This document shows positions 1 through 8,089 of a stretch of 17,512 nt of DNA, piece after piece (positions within the stretch are counted from its first letter, which is position 1; each line of letters opens with the position of its first letter). Under the pieces are notes generated by a model that saw nothing but the letters and a program-made list of their open reading frames with translations, searched no databases and was not told the origin of the DNA. Both the position numbers and the translations under genes were made by a program. This DNA comes from Alphaproteobacteria bacterium (lineage in GTDB: Bacteria; Pseudomonadota; Alphaproteobacteria; Rhizobiales; Xanthobacteraceae), in assembly GCA_005884745.1 (NCBI GenBank), contig VAZU01000115.1:1183-18694 (forward strand). Direction: 5' to 3'.

Positions 1-60
1 TGGCAGCATGCGCACGCGACGCCGATTGCCGAGGTCGGGCGGAACCCGGGGGGAGGGCCG
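1..60 (+). other. Left edge, possible 3' end of an upstream gene
   Basis: These 60 bases precede the stress-protein start. One frame ends in TGA at 62-64, giving an ATGA overlap with the ATG at 61, so an upstream gene could end there. The short peptide before it is Arg-rich and not recognisable, so this is only a possibility. The other two frames are open but also not recognisable. Confidence 0.2.
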
Positions 61-555
61 ATGAGCAGCAAGCGCCGCAGCTACGAGGCCGGACACAAGC
101 CGAAGTACCTCGTCATCATCGATGAATCGCCGGAATGCGATCGCGCCGTCTATTATGCAAGCCGGCGCGCGGCGCGCACCGGCGCCGGAATGCTGATGCT
201 GCTGGTGATCGAGCCGCACGACCGCCATCAGCAATGGCTCGGCGTCGCCGACATCATGAAAGCGGAAGCCCAGGAAGCCGCCAACGCCATCCTCGACCGC
301 TTCGCCTCCCGCGCCAATGGCGCCGCCGGCATCACGCCGGAACGCGTGATCCGCGACGGCGACAAGGCCCAGGAGATCCTCACCCTGATCGACGAGGACG
401 AGGACATCGCCATCCTGGTGCTGGCCGCCGGAACCGGCACCGAGGGGCCGGGGCCGCTCGTCTCCAATATCGGCAAGACCGCGGGAACGTTTCCGATCCC
501 GGTGGCGATCGTCCCGGGACATCTCAGCGACGAGGACCTCGACGCGATGTCGTGA
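61..555 (+). CDS. Universal stress protein (UspA family)
   Basis: A 164-residue single-domain protein of the UspA fold, presumably a cytoplasmic, nucleotide-binding stress protein; its exact role cannot be read from sequence. The first beta strand with the conserved Asp is at residues 16-21 (YLVIID). A phosphate-loop-like stretch near 122-140 has G-x2-G and then a Gly eight residues later followed by Lys-Thr, so it is close to but not the canonical G-2x-G-9x-G-S/T motif; ATP binding is therefore uncertain. The closing strand PIPVAIVPG (about 145-153) is typical. A purine-rich Shine-Dalgarno (GGGAGG, 51-56) supports this start, although the frame is open to the window edge. In Rhizobiales as I recall them, a protein of this kind sits between trpS and an nfu gene, which fits here. 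Confidence 0.88.
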   Translation: MSSKRRSYEAGHKPKYLVIIDESPECDRAVYYASRRAARTGAGMLMLLVIEPHDRHQQWLGVADIMKAEAQEAANAILDRFASRANGAAGITPERVIRDGDKAQEILTLIDEDEDIAILVLAAGTGTEGPGPLVSNIGKTAGTFPIPVAIVPGHLSDEDLDAMS

Positions 556-563
556 GTGAGGTG

Positions 564-640
564 GGCGAAAGACCCCACCCCGGCGCCTTCGGCGCCGACC
601 CACGCCTTGCGGGGAGGGAAAGGCGCATTGACCTTTCGCC
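564..640. repeat. Nested inverted-repeat (REP-like) intergenic element
   Basis: Three nested inverted repeats lie in the gap between the stress-protein gene and nfuA. The outer arms GGCGAAAG (564-571) and CTTTCGCC (633-640) match perfectly. The middle arms CCCACCCC (574-581) and GGGGAGGG (611-618) match with one A-A mismatch. The inner palindrome at 581-597 has perfect 7-bp arms CGGCGCC and GGCGCCG around TTC. It resembles the dispersed CCCACCCC...GGGGAGGG palindromes common between genes in Rhizobiales; that comparison is from memory. It could also fold in RNA as a 3' stabilising structure. There is no T-run, so it is not an intrinsic terminator. Confidence 0.6.
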
Positions 641-657
641 GCAAACCCCCAATTAGT
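628..657 (+). promoter_or_regulatory. Weak candidate promoter for nfuA
   Basis: A TTGACC hexamer at 628-633, a good -35 match, is followed after 18 bases by ATTAGT (652-657), a poor -10. The region around 650-660 is the most A/T-rich part of the gap. A strong-looking AAGGAGAT at 659-666 has no start codon at a usable distance. The nfuA ribosome site is instead GGGAGAG at 701-707. Only the -35 is persuasive. Confidence 0.25.
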
Positions 658-713
658 ACAAGGAGATCGGCCGCGCGGGCCTTTGCTCCCGCGTCGACCA
701 GGGAGAGAAAACC

Positions 714-1271
714 ATGTTCATCCAGACCGAAGCGACGCCCAACCCGGCGACGCTGAAGTTCCTGCCCGGCCGGACCGTGCTCGCCGACGGTACCCTCGAC
801 ATGCCGGATCCGGAACACGCTGCGCAATCGCCGCTGGCCGAACGGCTGTTCGACATCCCAGGCGTCAGCGGCGTGTTTCTCGGCAGCGATTTCATCACCG
901 TGACCAAGGCCGCAGGCGAATGGCAGCACCTCAAGCCGACAATCCTCGGCGCCATCATGGAGCATTTCATGTCGGGCGCTCCGATCGTGCGCTCCGAGGT
1001 CAGGGGCCCGGCGGCCGCGGAAGAATTCTTCGCGGCGGGCGACGCCGAGACCGTCGCCACCATCAAGGAGCTGATCGAGACGCGGGTGCGGCCGGCGGTC
1101 GCCGGCGACGGCGGCGACATCACCTTTCGCGGCTACAAGGACGGCGTGGTCTATCTCGCCATGAAGGGATCGTGCTCGGGCTGCCCGTCTTCGACCGCGA
1201 CGCTGCGGCACGGCATCCAGAACCTGCTGCGCCATTTCATCCCCGACGTCACCGAGGTGCGGCCGGTCTGA
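714..1271 (+). CDS. nfuA: NfuA-type Fe-S cluster carrier (Nfu_N + NifU C-terminal domain)
   Basis: A 185-residue iron-sulfur scaffold or carrier protein. The N-terminal Nfu_N domain (about 1-90) opens with the typical MFIQTEATPNPATLKFLPG. The C-terminal NifU-like domain (about 110-183) contains RPAVAGDGGDI and the cluster-ligating C-x2-C at Cys154 and Cys157. A homodimer is expected to bridge a [4Fe-4S] cluster through these cysteines and deliver it to apo-proteins; MiaB, encoded further on, is a possible client, but that is inference. The length and two-domain layout are standard for alphaproteobacterial and mitochondrial Nfu1. GGGAGAG at 701-707 supports the start. The 152-base gap that follows holds a 12-bp palindrome at 1273-1284 and no gene. 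Confidence 0.94.
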   Translation: MFIQTEATPNPATLKFLPGRTVLADGTLDMPDPEHAAQSPLAERLFDIPGVSGVFLGSDFITVTKAAGEWQHLKPTILGAIMEHFMSGAPIVRSEVRGPAAAEEFFAAGDAETVATIKELIETRVRPAVAGDGGDITFRGYKDGVVYLAMKGSCSGCPSSTATLRHGIQNLLRHFIPDVTEVRPV

Positions 1272-1423
1272 TTGCCGCGCGGCACCGCGCCGATTCCACC
1301 CGCCGAATGGGCCTGCGCCGGTCGCGAGCTTGACCCGCGCAGCGACCTCGGCGCGGCGCCATGATACCGAAGCGCACCTGGGATCGGGCGGTCGCGCCGG
1401 TTGAAGCCGGGGGCAGGGGGTCC

Positions 1424-2098
1424 ATGCGAATCCTGGCCATCGACACCGCGCTCGAGGCCTGCGCGGCCGGCATCATCGAGATGCCGGACCGTGTCCTGGC
1501 GCAGGAGAGCGTCGCGATGGCGCGCGGCCATGCCGAAGCGCTGATGCCGCTCCTCGCGCGGGTGATGGACCAGGCGGGAACGGGGTTCGCCGATCTCGAT
1601 CGCATCGCGGTGACGGTGGGACCCGGCAGCTTTACGGGGCTCAGGGTCGGGATCGCCGCCGCCCGGGGCATCGCCCTTGCTGCCGGCAAGCCGGCCGTCG
1701 GCGTCTCGACCCTGGCGGCGTTTGCCGGCCCCTATCTTGTCGCCGGCGAGACCCGGCCCGTGGTCGCCGCCGTGGATGCGCGGCACGATCAGGTGTATTT
1801 CGAGGTGTTCGGACCCGGTGGGCGCATTCTGGTCACGCCGAGGCTGGTTGCGGTTCGCGACGCCGTCCGCGCCGCGAGCGCAGCCGCGGTCATTGTCGGC
1901 TCCGGCGCCGGTATCCTCGCCGCAGCATGGCCGGACGGGAAGCCGTTGCCGGCGATCGCGACGCAGGGCGCCCCCCTGATCGCATCGATCGCGCGGCTGG
2001 GGGCCGCGGCGGATGTCGCCCATGCGCTCCCCAAGCCGCTCTACCTGCGCCGGCCGGATGCCCGGCCGCAGGATGCCGCCCGACTGCCGCGGCGATGA
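1424..2098 (+). CDS. tsaB: tRNA t6A biosynthesis protein TsaB
   Basis: A 224-residue ASKHA-fold protein, the partner of TsaD and TsaE in making N6-threonylcarbamoyladenosine at position 37 of ANN-decoding tRNAs. The start MRILAIDTAL is the family start, followed by GHAEALMPLL (residues 35-44) and GPGSFTGLRVG (67-77), both diagnostic of TsaB. I chose the ATG at 1424 over an in-frame ATG at 1361 because the former has AGGGGG at 1415-1420 and begins exactly at the conserved first beta strand. The gene ends in ATGA shared with rimI, so the two are probably translationally coupled. The tsaB-rimI pairing is widespread in bacteria. Confidence 0.95.
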   Translation: MRILAIDTALEACAAGIIEMPDRVLAQESVAMARGHAEALMPLLARVMDQAGTGFADLDRIAVTVGPGSFTGLRVGIAAARGIALAAGKPAVGVSTLAAFAGPYLVAGETRPVVAAVDARHDQVYFEVFGPGGRILVTPRLVAVRDAVRAASAAAVIVGSGAGILAAAWPDGKPLPAIATQGAPLIASIARLGAAADVAHALPKPLYLRRPDARPQDAARLPRR

Positions 2099-2571
2099 AC
2101 CTGTTCCGGCTGTTCACGCGCGCCGCGCCGCAGCTCGCCGCTGCCGGGCCCGGCGACGCGGCAAGCTTCGCCAAGCTGCATGCGGCCTCGTTCGGGCGCG
2201 GCTGGACCGAGGACGAGTTCGAGCGGCTGCTGCTGGATCGCAACGTGCTGGCGCATCGGGCCAGCACCGGGCGCGATCTCAAGGGCTTCATCCTTTCCCG
2301 GCTGGCGGCGGACGAGGCGGAGATTCTTTCGGTCGCCGTCTCTGCCTCGCAACGCAGCCGGGGCCTTGCCGGCCGCCTGCTCGATCTCCATCTGCGGGCG
2401 CTGGCCGGGCGCGGCGCGCGCGCGGTCTTTCTCGAAGTCGATGACGACAATGTCGCGGCCCGGCGATTGTACGCCCGCCGGCATTTTCGCGAGGTGGGCC
2501 GGCGCGAAGCGTATTATCCGCGCCCGGGCGGCGGATCGCGCGCACTCCTCCTGCGCCGGGACCTCGGGTGA
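2095..2571 (+). CDS. rimI: Ribosomal-protein S18-alanine N-acetyltransferase RimI (GNAT)
   Basis: A 158-residue GNAT acetyltransferase. Motif A, the acetyl-CoA pyrophosphate loop, is at residues 79-96 (SVAVSASQRSRGLAGRLL), containing the Q/R-x-x-G-x-A signature at 86-92. The C-terminal part LEVDDDNVAARRLYARRHF, then REAYYP, matches the RimI pattern of conserved Glu, Asn and Tyr residues that handle the N-terminal Ala of S18. The ATG overlaps the tsaB stop by four bases (ATGA). The exact substrate in this organism is inferred from family and context; a broader N-terminal acetyltransferase is the alternative. The N-terminal 20 residues are somewhat longer than in E. coli RimI. Confidence 0.9.
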   Translation: MNLFRLFTRAAPQLAAAGPGDAASFAKLHAASFGRGWTEDEFERLLLDRNVLAHRASTGRDLKGFILSRLAADEAEILSVAVSASQRSRGLAGRLLDLHLRALAGRGARAVFLEVDDDNVAARRLYARRHFREVGRREAYYPRPGGGSRALLLRRDLG

Positions 2572-2598
2572 TCGGTGCATGGACGCTGTTCGGTCGGC

Positions 2599-2614
2599 TC
2601 CATTAATCCATTAA
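2599..2614. repeat. Tandem octamer before the Fur/Mur gene
   Basis: TCCATTAA occurs twice head to tail (2599-2606 and 2607-2614) in the short gap after rimI. It is the most A/T-rich spot nearby and sits just before an ATG at 2616. It could carry a -10 element or an operator for the regulator that follows; neither is shown by sequence alone. Confidence 0.45.
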
Positions 2615-2660
2615 GATGAATCGCGGAGGGCCGAGAGCGCAGCATCGACGGGAACCAGCC

Positions 2661-3095
2661 GTGACGGAGCCGAAGCTCAACGTGATCGAAGCGCAATGCG
2701 TGGCCAAGGGCATGCGCATGACCGAGCAGCGGCGGGTCATCGCCCGGGCACTCGCGCAATCCGCCGATCATCCGGACGTGGAGGAGCTCTATCGACGCTG
2801 CGCGGAGATCGACCCGCACATTTCGATCTCCACCGTCTACCGCACGGTCAAACTGTTCGAGGACGCCGGCATCATCGAACGCCATGATTTCCGCGAAGGC
2901 CGCGCGCGGTACGAGCAAATCTCCGAGACGCACCACGACCATCTGATCGATTTGAGGAGCGGGAGAGTGATCGAGTTCCAGTCCGAGGAGATCGAGCGTC
3001 TGCAGGCCGACATCGCCCGCAGGCTGGGCTATCGGCTCGTCGATCATCGCCTGGAGCTCTACGCGGTGCCGCTTGCCGACGCGAAGAAACGCTGA
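2661..3095 (+). CDS. fur: Fur-family metal-responsive regulator (Fur/Mur type)
   Basis: A 144-residue Fur-family repressor from the GTG start. A winged-helix DNA-binding half (about 15-85) contains GMRMTEQRRVIARAL and the recognition helix region ISISTVYRTVKLFEDAGII. The dimerisation and metal half holds the His cluster HHDHLIDL (91-98) with the upstream His75. Only two cysteines are present (13 and 47), and the C-terminal Cys-x2-Cys structural zinc site of E. coli Fur is missing, as in rhizobial Fur/Mur proteins. In several rhizobia the orthologue responds to manganese and represses Mn uptake, so Mur is a fair alternative name. The start is uncertain: an in-frame ATG at 2616 would add 15 residues, but neither codon has a good Shine-Dalgarno; GTG gives the usual family N-terminus. 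Its stop overlaps the next ATG by one base (TGATG). Confidence 0.9.
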   Translation: MTEPKLNVIEAQCVAKGMRMTEQRRVIARALAQSADHPDVEELYRRCAEIDPHISISTVYRTVKLFEDAGIIERHDFREGRARYEQISETHHDHLIDLRSGRVIEFQSEEIERLQADIARRLGYRLVDHRLELYAVPLADAKKR

Positions 3096-3991
3096 TGCTG
3101 CGCGCCATCCCGGTTCTCGCCGCCGCCGCCGCCATCACGTTGGCGCTGATTCCGGTGCAGTGGATCTCGGTCGCGCTCAAGCTGCGGAGTAGACGCTCGA
3201 TCCCGGTGCTGTATCACCGCATGCTGTGTGCGCTGATCGGCATCCGCATTCGGGAGGTCGGCGAGCGCGTGCGCGAGCACCCGTTGCTCGTCGTCGCCAA
3301 TCATTGTTCCTGGCTCGACGTTCCGGTCATTACCGCGGCGGCGCCCGTCGTGTTCGTCGCCAAGCGCGAGGTCGCCGGCTGGCCGGTGTTCGGACTGCTC
3401 GCCAGGCTGCAGCGCTCGGTCTTCGTCGACCGCGAGCGCCGGCACAAGACCGGCGAGGTCAATGCGCAAATCGCGCAACGGCTCGCCGAAGGCGACCCCG
3501 TGGTGCTGTTCGGCGAGGGCACATCGAGCGACGGCAACCGCGTGTTGCCGTTCCGCTCGGCGCTCATCGGGGCCGCCCGCGACGCGCTCGCGGAGGCGGC
3601 CTACACGCGTCTCCACGGGTTGCCGATCGGACGTCTGCACCGGCCGCTCGTCGCCTGGTATGGCGGCATGGACCTGATGCCGCACCTGATCCGGGTGCTC
3701 GGGCAGGGCGCTTTCGACGTCGTGCTTACCTGGGGCGAGCCCGTCGCCTATGAGGCGCAGACGGATCGCAAAGCGGTGGCAAAATCCCTGGAATGCACGG
3801 TACGCCGGCTGACCACCGCCGCCTTGCGCCATCGCCCGGCGGACCGCAGCGCCGCCGGCCATTCCTTTTTGCCGGGAAAGCCGGTAAGAGAGGCCCCCGA
3901 CCGCGAGCAGGGAATGACGGAAGCACTGGAACTCGTCGAGATGCACCGTGAGCCCGAGCGGCCCGGATCGGCATCGACCCAAGCGGCATGA
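3095..3991 (+). CDS. plsC: 1-acyl-sn-glycerol-3-phosphate acyltransferase (PlsC family)
   Basis: A 298-residue membrane-associated acyltransferase likely to convert lysophosphatidate to phosphatidate in phospholipid synthesis. Residues 3-28 form an N-terminal hydrophobic anchor. Motif I is NHCSWLD (69-75, the H-x4-D catalytic pair), the RSVFVDR region (107-113) is motif II, FGEGTSSDG (139-147) is motif III with the E-G-T substrate-phosphate site, and RPLVAWYGG follows as motif IV. The last 45 residues are a polar, probably disordered tail. In rhizobia several PlsC paralogues exist, some acting on ornithine lipids, so substrate is not certain. It overlaps the Fur gene by one base and miaB by four (ATGA), which suggests coupled translation. 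Confidence 0.88.
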   Translation: MLRAIPVLAAAAAITLALIPVQWISVALKLRSRRSIPVLYHRMLCALIGIRIREVGERVREHPLLVVANHCSWLDVPVITAAAPVVFVAKREVAGWPVFGLLARLQRSVFVDRERRHKTGEVNAQIAQRLAEGDPVVLFGEGTSSDGNRVLPFRSALIGAARDALAEAAYTRLHGLPIGRLHRPLVAWYGGMDLMPHLIRVLGQGAFDVVLTWGEPVAYEAQTDRKAVAKSLECTVRRLTTAALRHRPADRSAAGHSFLPGKPVREAPDREQGMTEALELVEMHREPERPGSASTQAA

Positions 3992-5385
3992 GCGAAGCCC
4001 GAAAGCTCCACGTCAAGTCCTACGGCTGTCAGATGAACGCCTACGATTCGCAGCGTATGGCGGACCTGCTGGCCGAGCGGGGATTCGTCGAAACCGCCGC
4101 CGCCGAGACCGCCGAGCTGGTGATCCTCAACACCTGCCACATCCGCGAGAAGGCGGCCGAAAAAGTCTATTCGGAGCTCGGCCGCATTCGCAAATGGAAG
4201 GCGAGCGCCGAGGCCGAGGGCCGCCGCATGACGATCGTCGTCGCCGGCTGCGTGGCCCAGGCGGAGGGCGAGGAAATTTTGCGCCGGGCGCCCTTGGTCG
4301 ACATCGTGGTCGGGCCGCAGAATTACCATCACCTGCCCGCGCTGCTCGATCGCGCCGAGCGCGGAGATAAGCCGGTCGATACCGAGTTTGCGGCCGAGAG
4401 CAAGTTCGACGCCATCGAGCCGGCCGCCGGCGGGGCGATCCGCCGCCGCGGCGTGACGGCGTTCGTCACCGTGCAGGAGGGATGCGACAAATTCTGCACG
4501 TTCTGCGTCGTGCCGTATACGCGCGGCGCGGAGATTTCGCGCCCGATCGAACAGATCATCGCCGAGGTGAAGCATCTCGCGCGCGCCGGCGTGCGCGAAG
4601 TGACGCTGATCGGACAGAACGTCAACGCCTATCACGGCGAGGGACCCGACGGGCGCACATGGACGCTGGGGCGGCTGTTGCAACGAGTAGCCGAGATTTC
4701 CGGGATCGCCCGCATCCGCTACACCACCAGCCATCCGCGCGATGTCGACGACAGCCTCCTCGCCGCGCATCGCGAGCTGCCGCAGCTGATGCCGTGCCTG
4801 CATCTGCCGGTGCAATCGGGCTCCGACCGCGTGCTGGCCGCGATGAACCGCCGGCACGGGCGCGGCGATTATCTTCGCGTCGTGGCACGCATGCGGGAGG
4901 CGCGGCCGGACATGGCGTTCTCCTCGGACTTCATCGTCGGCTTCCCGGGCGAGACCGAGTGCGACTTCCGAGAAACTCTGACGATCGTCGATGAAATCGG
5001 CTATGCGGGCGCGTTCTCGTTCAAATATTCGCCGCGTCCGGGGACGCCGGCCGCCGCCATGGCCGATCAGGTTCCGGAACCGGTCAAGAACGAACGCCTG
5101 GCGCGGCTGCAAGCGGCGATCGACCGCAACCAGGCGGCATTCAACGCGCGCTGCCTCGGCACGACGTTGGACGTGCTCCTGGAAAAGCCGGGCCGTCGCC
5201 CGGGTCAGCTCGTCGGCCGCTCGCCTTATCTGCAGCCGGTGCAGATCATGCTGCCGGAAAGCCGCATCGGCGATATCGTGCCGGCGGCGGTCACGGAAAT
5301 CGGCGCCAACAGCCTGTTCGGAAGCCTTGCTGGCGAAACCTCGCGTTCGGATCGCAGCGCGTCCCTGCTTGCGGTAGGAAGCTGA
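3988..5385 (+). CDS. miaB: tRNA-2-methylthio-N6-dimethylallyladenosine synthase MiaB
   Basis: A 465-residue radical-SAM methylthiotransferase that converts i6A37 to ms2i6A37 in tRNAs reading UNN codons. The N-terminal MTTase domain carries the three ligands of the auxiliary [4Fe-4S] cluster, Cys14 (SYGCQMN), Cys50 (NTCHIREKA) and Cys88 (AGCVAQAEG). The radical-SAM domain has C-x3-C-x2-C at Cys166, Cys170 and Cys173. A C-terminal TRAM domain (about 380-445) binds tRNA. Motif wording (QMN, HIREKA) fits MiaB rather than MtaB or RimO. Its ATG overlaps the plsC stop. Length is normal for the family. Confidence 0.97.
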   Translation: MSEARKLHVKSYGCQMNAYDSQRMADLLAERGFVETAAAETAELVILNTCHIREKAAEKVYSELGRIRKWKASAEAEGRRMTIVVAGCVAQAEGEEILRRAPLVDIVVGPQNYHHLPALLDRAERGDKPVDTEFAAESKFDAIEPAAGGAIRRRGVTAFVTVQEGCDKFCTFCVVPYTRGAEISRPIEQIIAEVKHLARAGVREVTLIGQNVNAYHGEGPDGRTWTLGRLLQRVAEISGIARIRYTTSHPRDVDDSLLAAHRELPQLMPCLHLPVQSGSDRVLAAMNRRHGRGDYLRVVARMREARPDMAFSSDFIVGFPGETECDFRETLTIVDEIGYAGAFSFKYSPRPGTPAAAMADQVPEPVKNERLARLQAAIDRNQAAFNARCLGTTLDVLLEKPGRRPGQLVGRSPYLQPVQIMLPESRIGDIVPAAVTEIGANSLFGSLAGETSRSDRSASLLAVGS

Positions 5386-5389
5386 AGAC

Positions 5390-6420
<1,031 letters not shown>

Positions 6421-6424
<4 letters not shown>

Positions 6425-6924
6425 GCGAGCATTGCACCGAGAACGAAGCCGCCGCCGAGGTCGAGGGAATCCGCCTGGAAATCGCGGTCGCGCCCGCGGC
6501 CGTGACAGCCGCGCCGGAGACGCGCGACGTCATCGTTCGCGCCATCCGCGCCGCGGACGAAGCGGCGGGCCCCGTCCGCGGCGTGATCGGCGTGCTCGTC
6601 GAGGACGATGCCGCCATCCGCGAATTGAACCGACGGTGGCGAGGCGTCGACAAACCGACCAACGTCCTTTCCTTCGCGGCTGCCGCGGCGCCCTCCATCG
6701 CGCCCAGGCACCTCGGCGACATCGCCATCTCCTACGAGACCACGATCCGGGAGGCGCAAGCCGAAGCACGGCCCTTCGCCCATCATCTTGCCCATCTTGC
6801 GGTGCACGGCTTCCTGCACCTCCTGGGCTACGATCATCAATCGGATGCAGCCGCCGAGGGGATGGAAGACCTCGAGCGCAAGATCCTCGCGCGGCTCGGC
6901 ATACCCGATCCTTACGGAATGTAG
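6421..6924 (+). CDS. ybeY: Endoribonuclease / rRNA maturation factor YbeY
   Basis: A 167-residue UPF0054 metalloprotein required for 16S rRNA 3'-end maturation and 70S quality control. The zinc motif HGFLHLLGYDH supplies His129, His133 and His139. The conserved NVLSF (81-85) and LGDIAIS (98-104) are present. The GTG start is shared with the phoH stop in a GTGA overlap, so translation is probably coupled. The N-terminus is about 15 residues longer than E. coli YbeY, as is common in Rhizobiales. Neighbours phoH, corC and lnt form the conserved ybeZ-ybeY-ybeX-lnt cluster also known in E. coli. Confidence 0.96.
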
Positions 6925-6940
6925 GCCAATTTCGACTCCG

Positions 6941-8074
6941 ATGCCTGAGCCCGACGCGCCCAGTCGCAACGAGCCGACCGGCGCCCGCAGCGAGCGCTAC
7001 CAGCTCCCCGTTCCCGTGCCCCGCGTCAGCGAGGCCGCCGGGAACGGCGCCAGCTGGTTCGTGCGGATGCTGCGCGCCTGGTTCGGCTGGAAGCCCGGCT
7101 CGATTCGCGCCGACCTCCAAGTGGTGCTCGAGGCCGGCGCCGCCGGCGAAACCGGGTTTTCGCCGGAAGAGCGCGCGATGCTCAAGAACATCCTCGGCCT
7201 GCGCGAGCGGCGGGTCGAGGACGTGATGGTGCCGCGCGCGGACATCGTCGCCGTGCAGCAGGACATCCTGCTGGGCGACCTCGTCAAGGTGTTCGAGGGC
7301 GCCGGCCACTCCCGGCTCGTGGTCTACAACGACACGCTCGACGACCCGGTCGGGATGGTGCACATCCGCGACCTGATCGCCTTCATGGCTTCGCGCGCCG
7401 CCGTGCGCGAGAGCGTCAACCGGCGTCGCAAGAAGCCGTTCCCGGCCGGCCTCGATCTCAAGGCGGTCGACCTGTCGATCTCGCTGTCCTCCGCGGACAT
7501 CATCCGCAAGATCCTGTTCGTTCCGCCGTCGATGCCGGCAATCGATCTGCTGGCGAAGATGCAGGCGACCCGCATTCATCTCGCGCTGGTCATCGACGAA
7601 TACGGCGGCACCGACGGCATCGTCTCGATGGAGGACATCGTCGAGCAGATCGTCGGCGACATCGAAGACGAACATGACGAAGCCGAAATGCCCGCCGCCG
7701 TCCGCCAGCCCGACGGCTCGTTCCTGGCCGACGCACGCGCGCATCTCGAAGACGTGGGCCACATCGTCGGCCCCGAGTTCAACGTCGGCAAAGTGGCCGA
7801 GGAGGTCGACACGCTCGGCGGCTATCTCGTCCTGCAGGTCGGGCGCGTGCCGGTGCGCGGCGAATTGGTGCCGGGTCCCGGTGGGTTCGAAATCGAGGTG
7901 CTCGATGCCGATCCCCGGCGGGTCAAACGCGTGAGAATCTACCGCGGCAAGGAAAGGTCGAGCCGGCGCGACCGCGCCGTCAAGCGACGCGACGGCCAGC
8001 CCGAAGCGGAGAGCGCGGATCCGGCCGGCATGCGAAGCGACAACGTCTCGCCTCCTCCCGACGTGATCTCTTAA
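6941..8074 (+). CDS. corC: CorC/HlyC-type CBS-domain protein (YbeX)
   Basis: A 377-residue soluble protein with a polar N-terminal region (1-75), a CBS pair (about 92-150 and 190-250, starting at VEDVMVPRADIVAV) and a C-terminal CorC_HlyC transporter-associated domain (about 265-350, containing DTLGGYLVLQVGRVP). It has no DUF21 membrane domain, so it is the short CorC/YbeX form, historically tied to Mg2+/Co2+ efflux and annotated as hemolysin C; the E. coli homologue has more recently been linked to ribosome and Mg homeostasis. The basic C-terminal tail (about 330-377) is low complexity. The ATG at 6941 is 16 bases after ybeY; the open frame continues upstream inside ybeY, but the family N-terminus fits this ATG. 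Shine-Dalgarno is weak. Confidence 0.9.
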   Translation: MPEPDAPSRNEPTGARSERYQLPVPVPRVSEAAGNGASWFVRMLRAWFGWKPGSIRADLQVVLEAGAAGETGFSPEERAMLKNILGLRERRVEDVMVPRADIVAVQQDILLGDLVKVFEGAGHSRLVVYNDTLDDPVGMVHIRDLIAFMASRAAVRESVNRRRKKPFPAGLDLKAVDLSISLSSADIIRKILFVPPSMPAIDLLAKMQATRIHLALVIDEYGGTDGIVSMEDIVEQIVGDIEDEHDEAEMPAAVRQPDGSFLADARAHLEDVGHIVGPEFNVGKVAEEVDTLGGYLVLQVGRVPVRGELVPGPGGFEIEVLDADPRRVKRVRIYRGKERSSRRDRAVKRRDGQPEAESADPAGMRSDNVSPPPDVIS

Positions 8075-8089
8075 GGCGCGGGTGCGCGG

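Noticed and set aside
659..713. A small gene after the strong AAGGAGAT at 659-666
   Set aside because: No ATG or GTG at a usable distance; the only near start, TTG at 683, is too far and its frame is not distinctive.
3857..3921. Possible palindromic insertion in the 3' part of plsC (CATTCC ... GGAATG arms, and a GGGAATGAC also seen near 11083)
   Set aside because: Only 6-bp arms and a short shared word; within chance for this length, and the reading frame is uninterrupted.
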